Both the position numbers and the translations under genes were made by a program. From contig NZ_JBNPWZ010000002.1 in assembly GCF_050433565.1 (NCBI RefSeq), forward strand, positions 496,001 to 560,000: 64,000 nt of DNA. Direction: 5' to 3'. Positions 41,117 to 48,160 of this stretch are shown here, one piece after another; position 1 is the first letter of the stretch, and every line of letters starts with the position of its first letter. The notes below the pieces were generated by a model, which was not told the DNA's origin, made no database searches, and was given only the letters and a program-made list of their open reading frames with translations. Source of the stretch: Ornithinibacillus bavariensis (GTDB lineage: Bacteria; Bacillota; Bacilli; Bacillales; Amphibacillaceae).

Positions 41117-42127
41117 ATGAAGAATCGTTATTCACGACAAATTTTATATACGTATGTGGGGGAGAAGGGGCAGGAAAAAATAGGGGGAAAACATGTTTTA
41201 GTCCTTGGTTGTGGTGCGCTTGGAACTGCTAATTCTGAATCCCTTGTTCGAGGGGGTATCGGTAAGTTAACGGTTATTGACCGGGATTATGTGGAGGAAA
41301 GTAATTTACAAAGACAACAGCTCTTCACAGAAGAAGATTGTATCAATGAGTTACCAAAGGCTGTTGCAGCAAAGAAGCATTTACAACAAATCAATTCTAC
41401 GGTCGATATCCGTGCACATGTCATGGATGCAACAGCTGCCAACTTACCTCCACTATTACAAGACGTAGATTTAGTGATTGATGCTACAGATAACTTTGAT
41501 ATTCGATTTCTAATGAATGACTTAATTCACCAATATCAGGTTCCATGGATTGTTGGTTCTTGTGTAGGTAGCACGGGAATGAGTTTTACAATATTACCTG
41601 GAGAAACCCCATGTTTGCGTTGTTTATTAGATGCGACTCCAATTTCCGGTGCAACCTGTGATTCAGTTGGAATAATTGCTCCTGCTGTTCAAATGGTTGT
41701 TGCCCATCAGCAGGCAGAAGCACTTAAATTATTAGTAGAGGATTACTCTGCTTTACGATCTAATCTAGTAACCTTTGATTTATGGAATAATCTCTATCAT
41801 TCTATTGATATAAAACGTGCGAAAAGGGGCTCTTGTCCTACTTGCGGAGAGTATCCAAGCTATCCAAGCTTAAACTATGAAACTCAGACTAAGATGGAAG
41901 TGCTATGTGGAAGAAATACGGTGCAAGTACGGGCAAAAAGAAAGATATACCTCGATGAATTAGCCAATAGGCTTAGAAAGATAAGTGCTGTAAAGCAGAA
42001 TGAATTTTTACTTTCCCTAACTTATCAAGGATATCGTGTCGTTATTTTTCAAGATGGAAGATTTCTAATTCACGGTACTGATTCTACAGACGTAGCGAGG
42101 AATATTTACTATCAATTGGTAGGGTAA
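41117..42127 (+). CDS. moeB: MoeB/ThiF-type adenylyltransferase
   Basis: 336 residues: an E1-like Rossmann domain (VLVLGCGALGTANSESLVRGGIGKLTVIDRDYVEESNLQRQQLF) with two zinc Cys pairs, PCLRCL and SCPTCG, and the catalytic-type TCDSVGI segment. Beyond residue about 255 it carries an extra about 80-residue domain (KMEVLCGRNTVQVRAKRKI...) common in Bacillus MoeB. It adenylates the C-terminal Gly-Gly of MoaD so it can be thiocarboxylated. It lies three genes before moaD in the same operon. A role with a ThiS-like carrier is possible, but the context favours molybdopterin. Confidence 0.88.
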   Translation: MKNRYSRQILYTYVGEKGQEKIGGKHVLVLGCGALGTANSESLVRGGIGKLTVIDRDYVEESNLQRQQLFTEEDCINELPKAVAAKKHLQQINSTVDIRAHVMDATAANLPPLLQDVDLVIDATDNFDIRFLMNDLIHQYQVPWIVGSCVGSTGMSFTILPGETPCLRCLLDATPISGATCDSVGIIAPAVQMVVAHQQAEALKLLVEDYSALRSNLVTFDLWNNLYHSIDIKRAKRGSCPTCGEYPSYPSLNYETQTKMEVLCGRNTVQVRAKRKIYLDELANRLRKISAVKQNEFLLSLTYQGYRVVIFQDGRFLIHGTDSTDVARNIYYQLVG

Positions 42128-42140
42128 AGGGGGAATAAGA

Positions 42141-43451
42141 TTGGTAGAAAGAAGAAGGCCAATTAAAGTGATTGAAGCAATTGAGCGTGTCATGCGCTTT
42201 AAAAGAACTGGCAGTACTCAATTCATAGACATTGAAGATTCCTATGGGCATTTTCTTGGAGAAGATTTAATAGCTGACCATGATGTGCCTTTTTTTGACC
42301 GCTCGCCATATGATGGCTTTGCTGTTCGATCTAAGGATACTGTACAGGCTTCAAGGGAGAATCCAATAAGCTTTGAAGTCATTGGTGAGATTGGTGCGGG
42401 AAGTGTCTTTGAAGGACCTATAGGAAATCAACAGGCTGTACGTATTATGACAGGTGCACAGATTCCAGATAATTGTGATGCCGTAGTTATGCTAGAGCTA
42501 GCAAATGAATACGAAGCGGATGGAAAGGCAATGTTTGATTTAAAAAGAAGTCTGAAGCCTGGTGAGAATATTTCCTTCACAGGAGAGGATACAAAAAAAG
42601 GTACCGTGTTAGCGAAGAAAGGAACGTATATTAATCCAGGGATTATTGCGTTACTAGCAACATTTGGTTATAGGAAGGTTCCAGTCAGTAATAGTCCTGT
42701 GATCGGTATTATTGCTACAGGTAGTGAGCTATTAGAAGTGGATGCTGAGCTTGAACCAGGAAAAATCCGTAATAGCAACGCCTATATGGTGTTAGCTCAA
42801 ATTAAACGGGCTGGAGGGATCCCATACTATTTAGGACAGTTTAGTGATGATTTTGATATTTGTTATCAGCAGGTTCATGAAGCACTTGAAAAGGTTGATA
42901 TTTTAATTACAACGGGCGGAGTTTCTGTTGGTGATTATGACTATCTGCCAGCAATTTATGATAAATTGGGTGCAAATGTGTTATTTAATAAAATAGCAAT
43001 GCGTCCAGGTAGTGTAACAACAGTAGCTGAACTAGGCGGGAAACTTCTTTTTGGCTTATCTGGCAATCCCTCAGCATGCTATGTTGGCTTTGAGCTTTTC
43101 ACAAGACCAATGATAAGAGCATTTTTACATAATAAAAAACCATTTTTAAAAAAGGAGTATGCAATATTAGGGACAGATTTTAAAAAGCCAAATCCTTTTG
43201 ATCGTTTTGTTCGCGGACACCTCACCTTTGAATATGGCAAATTAGTAGCTAATCCTGTAGGACTGGATAAGTCTAATGTGGTGACTTCCTTGGGGCAAGC
43301 AGATATCTTCATTCAATTGCCAGGTGGAACTAGGGGTTATGAAAAAGGGATGGAGGTTGTAGTCCTCTTATTGGAGGATCAGGAAGGGACCACCTATGAT
43401 GATTTTGCGAGTAAAGGATTGAAAGTAAGAGGGAGAATAAACCATGGATAA
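42141..43451 (+). CDS. moeA: Molybdopterin molybdenumtransferase MoeA
   Basis: 436 residues from a TTG after AAAGGGGGAATAAGA. Domain order is MoeA-like: N-terminal VIEAIERVMRF, HDVPFFDRSPYDGFAV, then the MPT-binding domain (IIATGSELLEV, TTGGVSVGDYDYLP, GSVTTVAELGGKLLFGLSGNPSA) and a C-terminal beta domain. It inserts molybdate into adenylylated molybdopterin. It overlaps moaE by 8 bp. Twenty-odd extra C-terminal residues relative to short homologues are unremarkable. Confidence 0.95.
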   Translation: MVERRRPIKVIEAIERVMRFKRTGSTQFIDIEDSYGHFLGEDLIADHDVPFFDRSPYDGFAVRSKDTVQASRENPISFEVIGEIGAGSVFEGPIGNQQAVRIMTGAQIPDNCDAVVMLELANEYEADGKAMFDLKRSLKPGENISFTGEDTKKGTVLAKKGTYINPGIIALLATFGYRKVPVSNSPVIGIIATGSELLEVDAELEPGKIRNSNAYMVLAQIKRAGGIPYYLGQFSDDFDICYQQVHEALEKVDILITTGGVSVGDYDYLPAIYDKLGANVLFNKIAMRPGSVTTVAELGGKLLFGLSGNPSACYVGFELFTRPMIRAFLHNKKPFLKKEYAILGTDFKKPNPFDRFVRGHLTFEYGKLVANPVGLDKSNVVTSLGQADIFIQLPGGTRGYEKGMEVVVLLLEDQEGTTYDDFASKGLKVRGRINHG

Positions 43452-43911
43452 AAAGCTATTTGAAATAGTGGAAGACCCAATTCAAATGGAAGAGGTAATT
43501 GAAAAGGTTACACGGAGAGAGGCTGGGGCGATTACCACCTTTCTAGGTACGGTTCGGGAATGGACAAATGGTAGAAAAACAATTTATTTAGAATACCAGG
43601 CTTATAAGCCGATGGCCGTTAAAATGCTGGCACAAATAGGTGAAGAAGTCGAAGGGAAATGGAAAGATACGAAGATTGCTATTACGCATCGTATCGGCCA
43701 TTTACATATTTCAGATATTGCTGTTGCTATTGCAGTCTCATCACCACATCGAAAAGCAGCATATGAAGCTAATGAATACGCGATTGAGAGAATTAAACAG
43801 ATTGTTCCTATATGGAAAAAAGAGCACTGGGAGGATGGGGAAACATGGATTGGGGATCAATTAGAGAAGATTTCTTATCCAAATGGTTCGCCGAATATAG
43901 AGAGGGGATAG
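43444..43911 (+). CDS. moaE: Molybdopterin synthase catalytic subunit MoaE
   Basis: 155 residues. GAITTFLGTVREWTNGRKTIYLEYQAYKPMA contains the conserved Arg-rich substrate site, HRIGHLHISDIAVAIAVSSPHRKAAYEA follows, and WKKEHWEDGETWIGD carries the catalytic Lys. The dimer binds two MoaD to convert cPMP into molybdopterin. It starts within the end of moeA (8-bp overlap) and is followed 7 bp later by moaD. Confidence 0.96.
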   Translation: MDKKLFEIVEDPIQMEEVIEKVTRREAGAITTFLGTVREWTNGRKTIYLEYQAYKPMAVKMLAQIGEEVEGKWKDTKIAITHRIGHLHISDIAVAIAVSSPHRKAAYEANEYAIERIKQIVPIWKKEHWEDGETWIGDQLEKISYPNGSPNIERG

Positions 43912-43918
43912 TAAGAGT

Positions 43919-44152
43919 ATGATTACTGTATTATTATTTGCTGAGCTTCAAGAGGCTACTGGCAGGGAACGGATTGAGGTTGAAGTAAATGACATGAGTG
44001 TATCAGAATTAAAGGATTGGATGAAAAGAGAATACAGTTTGCCACAAATTGATCGTGTTATGACCGCTGTAAATGAGGAATATGCATTGCCAACAGATAG
44101 GGTGAAATCTGGTGATGTCGTTGCCTTTATTCCACCGGTAAGTGGTGGATAA
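43919..44152 (+). CDS. moaD: Molybdopterin synthase sulfur carrier MoaD
   Basis: 77 residues, ubiquitin-like fold. Begins MITVLLFAELQEATG and ends FIPPVSGG; the terminal Gly-Gly is adenylated by MoeB and converted to the thiocarboxylate that provides sulfur to MoaE. GAGAGGGGATAGTAAGAGT is upstream. Its stop codon is separated by one base from the mobB start. Confidence 0.95.
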   Translation: MITVLLFAELQEATGRERIEVEVNDMSVSELKDWMKREYSLPQIDRVMTAVNEEYALPTDRVKSGDVVAFIPPVSGG

Positions 44153-44153
44153 G

Positions 44154-44648
44154 ATGAACGTATTGCAGATTGTTGGGTATAAAAATAGTGGGAAAACAAG
44201 TCTATCAAATGCTATCATCTCTTATTTTGGTCAAAGAAATATAATGGTTGGTGCCTTGAAGCATCATGGTCATGGTGGAGTACCAATAGGGTTCGAAAAT
44301 ACAGACAGTGAACAGCACCGTTCTTCCGGTGCTACCATTGCAGGAGTTGTAGGAGAGCATATATTTCAATTATCACATCATACAAAATGGGATAAAGAGA
44401 TTTTATTACTTATTTATAAACAGCTAGGAATAGAGCTGTTAGTGGTAGAGGGCTATAAACAGTGGCATGATCCAAAAATTGTAATGGTTAGGAATGAATC
44501 AGACCTATCTATTTTGGCTGGATTAACCAATATTATCGCAATTTACGCACCTTTCCATTTAAAGCTACCGGTGGAATATCCAGTATTTCAGAATAAAAGT
44601 GAGCTTGTTGAATGGCTCTTTATGAGGAATATGAAGGGGAAAATTTAA
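44154..44648 (+). CDS. mobB: Molybdopterin-guanine dinucleotide biosynthesis adapter MobB
   Basis: 164 residues from the ATG at 44154; a GTG four codons earlier (44142) lies in the moaD end. The N-terminal MNVLQIVGYKNSGKTSLSNAI contains the P-loop GYKNSGKT, followed by KHHGHG. MobB is a GTP-binding partner of MobA that improves MGD synthesis. It has AAGTGGTGG as ribosome site within the moaD stop region, and its own TAA overlaps the mobA ATG. Confidence 0.9.
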   Translation: MNVLQIVGYKNSGKTSLSNAIISYFGQRNIMVGALKHHGHGGVPIGFENTDSEQHRSSGATIAGVVGEHIFQLSHHTKWDKEILLLIYKQLGIELLVVEGYKQWHDPKIVMVRNESDLSILAGLTNIIAIYAPFHLKLPVEYPVFQNKSELVEWLFMRNMKGKI

Positions 44649-45229
44649 TGAAAAAAGAGATGGTTGGTATCGTATTAGCAGGAGGACAATCGAGAAGATT
44701 TGGATCCCCTAAGGCATTTGCTGAAAGAAATGGAATTCCATTCTATTTCTATTCTATCCAAGCCATGGATGAGCTTGTCGAATCGATAGTTTTAGTAACA
44801 AATGAAAGTCTATTTAAACAGTTTCGGAATGAAAAGCTTTCTGTAGAATTGACAACAGATCATCAGGATTTTGCAGGACTCGGACCACTTGCTGGGATAT
44901 ATACAGCAATGGAAAAGGTTGAGGCAGAATGGTATTTAATTGCTCCGGTTGATGTACCTTTTATTGAAAAGAGAATTTTTTCCTTGCTTCTTCCTTATCG
45001 TAGTAATAATCCTGATGTCATTGTTCCAATTGCTGGTGATAGGCTGCAGCCACTACTATCTATTTTCCGAGGAACGATGAAGGATAAAATTAAGGAACAA
45101 CTTCTAGGAAAGGAATTATCCATAAAGCAGCTTTTCGATAAATGTACGGTTTCCTATGTAGAGATGAAGGATGATTTACTATTCACAAATATAAATAGTT
45201 TAGAAGAGTATAATTGCTATCTTGAATAA
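44648..45229 (+). CDS. mobA: Molybdenum cofactor guanylyltransferase MobA
   Basis: 193 residues from the ATG at 44648 (GAAGGGGAAAATTTA upstream); an earlier in-frame ATG at 44612 lies within mobB without a site. The nucleotidyltransferase signature GIVLAGGQSRRFGSPKAF is at residues 7-24, with GLGPLAGIYTAME and APVDVPF later; the last Asp binds Mg. It attaches GMP to Mo-molybdopterin giving MGD, the form required by the DMSO-reductase superfamily to which the FdhF-like enzyme belongs. Start overlaps the mobB stop (TAATG). Confidence 0.92.
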   Translation: MKKEMVGIVLAGGQSRRFGSPKAFAERNGIPFYFYSIQAMDELVESIVLVTNESLFKQFRNEKLSVELTTDHQDFAGLGPLAGIYTAMEKVEAEWYLIAPVDVPFIEKRIFSLLLPYRSNNPDVIVPIAGDRLQPLLSIFRGTMKDKIKEQLLGKELSIKQLFDKCTVSYVEMKDDLLFTNINSLEEYNCYLE

Positions 45230-45253
45230 CAGAGAAGGGAGGAGGATTGGGAC

Positions 45254-45769
45254 ATGCTCAGTAGACATCGACAGCATGAAATAAAAGCCGTACAATGTGC
45301 AGTGATTACAATCAGTGATACAAGAACGAAGGAAACCGACGCGAGTGGAAGGAAAATTATCGATTTGCTTGAGGAAAACGGACATCAAGTAATGCAGTAC
45401 ACGATTATAAAGGATGAAAAAGAGGTAATACAGCAACTATTGAAATCTGCAACAACAAATAATAATGTAGAGGCAGTTATCATGAACGGCGGTACAGGTA
45501 TTTCCAATCGAGATGTAACCATTGAGGCAATTCAACCACTTTTTTCAAAGGAAATCCCTGGATTTGGTGAACTATTTCGCATGCTTAGCTACAACCTAGA
45601 TATAGGCTCAGCAAGTATGCTATCCCGTGCTATTGCAGGAGTTATCAACAATCGCATTGTTTTCTCGACACCCGGTTCTACGAAAGCAGTAAAATTAGCA
45701 ATGGAAAAATTAATTATCCCGGAGCTTGGGCACGCAGTAAAAGAACTGAGAAAGGATAAGGTAGAGTAA
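45254..45769 (+). CDS. moaB: Molybdopterin adenylyltransferase MoaB
   Basis: 171 residues. CAVITISDTRTKETDASG and the MPT-binding MNGGTGISNRDVTIEA motif (residues about 79-94) are characteristic, followed by GFGELFRMLSY and STPGSTKAVKLAM. In Firmicutes MoaB acts as MogA, adenylating molybdopterin before Mo insertion by MoeA. GAGAAGGGAGGAGGATTGGGAC precedes the ATG. Last gene of the rightward run. Confidence 0.93.
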   Translation: MLSRHRQHEIKAVQCAVITISDTRTKETDASGRKIIDLLEENGHQVMQYTIIKDEKEVIQQLLKSATTNNNVEAVIMNGGTGISNRDVTIEAIQPLFSKEIPGFGELFRMLSYNLDIGSASMLSRAIAGVINNRIVFSTPGSTKAVKLAMEKLIIPELGHAVKELRKDKVE

Positions 45770-45949
45770 TAGAAGAGGCTCACATACTACCAATTATAGC
45801 TTTCTTGTTAGGCTTTGATTTACTAGAAAGGCTTTAGTCTACCAAAAAGCAGGGAAGAAATTACAATCATTTGAATGATAAAGTTATTACTTCTGTTTAG
45901 GTGGTGCAGTTGCTATTTGGTAGACTTAGGATAAAGATACGAAAAAGGA

Positions 45950-45986
45950 ATGGTCTATTAGTTAGACTCAAATAGACCATATTTAT
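45950..45986. terminator. Bidirectional terminator between moaB and moaC
   Basis: Perfect 10-bp stem ATGGTCTATT / AATAGACCAT with an 11-nt loop; A/T-rich tails on both sides. Confidence 0.75.
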
Positions 45987-46003
45987 TATAAGATCTATAT
46001 CGT

Positions 46004-46483
46004 TTATTTTCGTTTGAAATCGCCACTTTTCCCTCCACTTTTCTCAAGCAGGAATGTAGATCCTATAGTCATGCTTTTATCAATGGCTTTACACATATCA
46101 TAAACTGTTAAGGCTGCTACGGAAGCTGCCGTTAATGCTTCCATTTCGACTCCGGTGCTACTGACTGTTTTTACCTCTGTTAATATAATGAGTTCCATAT
46201 TATCTTTGTCTGAGCTCTCCCATTCAAAGGATATATTTACCCCGCTTATTGGAATCGGATGGCACATGGGTATTAATGATGCCGTCTGTTTTGCTGCCAT
46301 AATACCGGCAACCTGAGCTACAGACAGAACATCACCTTTTTTTATGTTTTGTAGTTTAATTGCTTCATATACTTTAGTTCCCATAAATATACTAGTTCTT
46401 GCTTTCGCTACTCTAGTGCTTACTTTCTTTTCCGTAATATCCACCATCTTTGCTCGACCTTCTTCATTAAAATGCGTTAGCAT
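46004..46483 (-). CDS. moaC: Cyclic pyranopterin monophosphate synthase MoaC
   Basis: 159 residues from the ATG at 46483 (GGAGG seven bases upstream); one further ATG lies 3 bp earlier, and a longer frame to 46546 has no site. Begins MLTHFNEEGRAKMVDI, then MCHPIPISGVNI and the catalytic VSSTGVEMEALTAASVAALTVYDMCKAID with KSM. It rearranges 3',8-cyclo-GTP to cPMP after MoaA. It completes the pathway but is on the opposite strand, convergent with the operon and so regulated separately from the cre-controlled promoter. Confidence 0.95.
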   Translation of the reverse strand: MLTHFNEEGRAKMVDITEKKVSTRVAKARTSIFMGTKVYEAIKLQNIKKGDVLSVAQVAGIMAAKQTASLIPMCHPIPISGVNISFEWESSDKDNMELIILTEVKTVSSTGVEMEALTAASVAALTVYDMCKAIDKSMTIGSTFLLEKSGGKSGDFKRK

Positions 46484-46567
46484 CATATAACCTCCAATCG
46501 ACTTTATAAATGATAGGGCTTTTTTTACTGACAAGAGATTGTACAAATTTTGCTACCGGTGAGGCGT

Positions 46568-47161
46568 TTACCTTGATACAAAAGGATTTCCAGAAATCAA
46601 AAATCGGTAGGGATAATCTCTTGCTTCACCAGAGTTATCAATTCCAATACGTTTGCCTTGTTCAATATGTAGTGGCTTTTTTCCTTTTGCTATAAATAGT
46701 GAAGAATTATAAAAGGTCTTTCCATAATCATCCATTGATATATGTAGTGCCTTAGTTAGCTTACCTGGCCCACTTGTTAAATTTTGAAGGCTTTTTACTG
46801 GGCGCCTTGTAAGCATTAAATCAATCCCAATAGAAGGCTCAATAGCTCGAATAAGAATTGCTTCCGGTATCCCTATTGGACCAGATACAACGTTGACCAA
46901 TGTATGTGTATGCATCTGGTAGGTGTAGACATGCCCTGGTTCTTGAAACATAATCTCGGTACGTTTTGTTCTTCGATTTTGAAAACTATGTGCTGCTTGA
47001 TCAACCGAGCCTAGGTACGCTTCTGTTTCGACAATCACACCTCCGGAAATTCCTTCGTCGGTTTCTTTCACTAATATACACCCCAATAATCTTTTAGCTA
47101 ATTCAAGTGTAGGTCCTTCATAAAAACTTTGGGGTAGTGGGGTTAGTGTTAAATCCATCAT
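46568..47161 (-). CDS. DNA-3-methyladenine glycosylase (AAG/MPG type)
   Basis: 197 residues. The AAG-fold signature is present: FYEGPTLELAKRLLGCILVKE, ETEAYLGSVDQAAHSFQNRRTKRTEIMF with catalytic Glu, GHVYTYQMHT, and LTSGPGKLTKAL. It removes alkylated purines and hypoxanthine from DNA. AAAGGAATAAG precedes the ATG (a second ATG follows at once). It lies downstream of moaC on the same strand in reverse order (read first), with an 84-bp gap before moaC, so the two might be co-transcribed. Confidence 0.92.
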   Translation of the reverse strand: MMDLTLTPLPQSFYEGPTLELAKRLLGCILVKETDEGISGGVIVETEAYLGSVDQAAHSFQNRRTKRTEIMFQEPGHVYTYQMHTHTLVNVVSGPIGIPEAILIRAIEPSIGIDLMLTRRPVKSLQNLTSGPGKLTKALHISMDDYGKTFYNSSLFIAKGKKPLHIEQGKRIGIDNSGEARDYPYRFLISGNPFVSR

Positions 47162-47280
47162 CTTATTCCTTTCACTTTAGCTTAGCATAATCCTATCACT
47201 GATTACGTCATAATGAAAGTGCTTAAGAATAGTTCTGTGATAATATAGTAATATGAAAACGTATGGGAGGAGAGAGATAA

Positions 47281-48072
47281 GTGGCTCCAATTGAGAGAAA
47301 TGAAATACCGCAGGAGATATTAGAATTTATTGGTGAAATAATAGCATTTGATTTTCCAGAACAGGGCTGTACTTCTGATGTTGTTGTTTTAACGAATAAA
47401 GAAAAAAGCTTCGTCTTAAAACGTTCTAAGAATGAACAATTTAAAGCTTGGTTAATGAGGGAAAGTGACGTATTGGAAATTCTTTCAAAACATACGGATC
47501 TTACCCCAAAAATCTATATGACTATCTCCCGTTTAAAAGAAGATGAGGGCTGGATTTTGATGGAGTATATCCCTGGAGTAACTTTGCGGGAAGCACTTCA
47601 AGATTGCAGAAACGAAAAACAGAGACAGGAATTAATTTTTCAATTTGGACAGATCCTTCGTAAATTACATGACACCCCGTGCCCACCTAAACTAAGCACT
47701 GATAAATTGTGGCTGGATAATATGTTGGAAGATGCAGCCTTTAATTTAAAGAATTATGAGGTTGATGGCTCTGAAAAATTACTTCAAGAGCTTCACCATA
47801 AACGTCCAAAAGATTACCAGCAAACACTTATTCACGGTGACTTTACGATAGACAATGTAATGGTTCATAATAGTGTAATCGTGAAGATTATCGATTGGAG
47901 TGGTGGAGCAAATGGAGATCCTCGTTATGATGTGGCACTTGCGATTAGGAAAATACCACAGGCATTCGAAAAAGAAGCGGATCGAGACATATTTTTTGCC
48001 GGTTATGGTGGGCGAATTATTGATGATAAGGAATACCACTATTTTGCAGACGGATTATATGAATTTTTCTAG
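47281..48072 (+). CDS. Aminoglycoside phosphotransferase/choline kinase-fold protein
   Basis: 263 residues from GTG (GGGAGGAGAGAGATAA upstream). Kinase-like fold: VLKRSKNEQF with the ATP-binding Lys, WILMEYIPGVTLREAL, then the catalytic Brenner loop LIHGDFTIDNVMVHN and metal-binding IDWSGGANGDPRYDVALAI. It phosphorylates a small hydroxyl compound; family members include APH, macrolide kinases, methylthioribose and fructosamine kinases, so resistance is not implied. Monocistronic or leading into the UPF0182 gene 88 bp downstream. Confidence 0.8.
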   Translation: MAPIERNEIPQEILEFIGEIIAFDFPEQGCTSDVVVLTNKEKSFVLKRSKNEQFKAWLMRESDVLEILSKHTDLTPKIYMTISRLKEDEGWILMEYIPGVTLREALQDCRNEKQRQELIFQFGQILRKLHDTPCPPKLSTDKLWLDNMLEDAAFNLKNYEVDGSEKLLQELHHKRPKDYQQTLIHGDFTIDNVMVHNSVIVKIIDWSGGANGDPRYDVALAIRKIPQAFEKEADRDIFFAGYGGRIIDDKEYHYFADGLYEFF

Positions 48073-48160
48073 TTGAAAAACTTGAAACTATTATGACTTT
48101 AGTACGTATTACTTGTTAGATTATTGCTTAAACATAATTGAAATAATAGGGGGAACAGCA

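Noticed and set aside
45770..46003. Possible small gene between moaB and moaC
   Set aside because: No frame with a start and ribosome site; only a bidirectional terminator is seen.
47281..48072. Calling the APH-fold protein an antibiotic resistance gene
   Set aside because: The fold is shared by many metabolic kinases and no resistance context is present.
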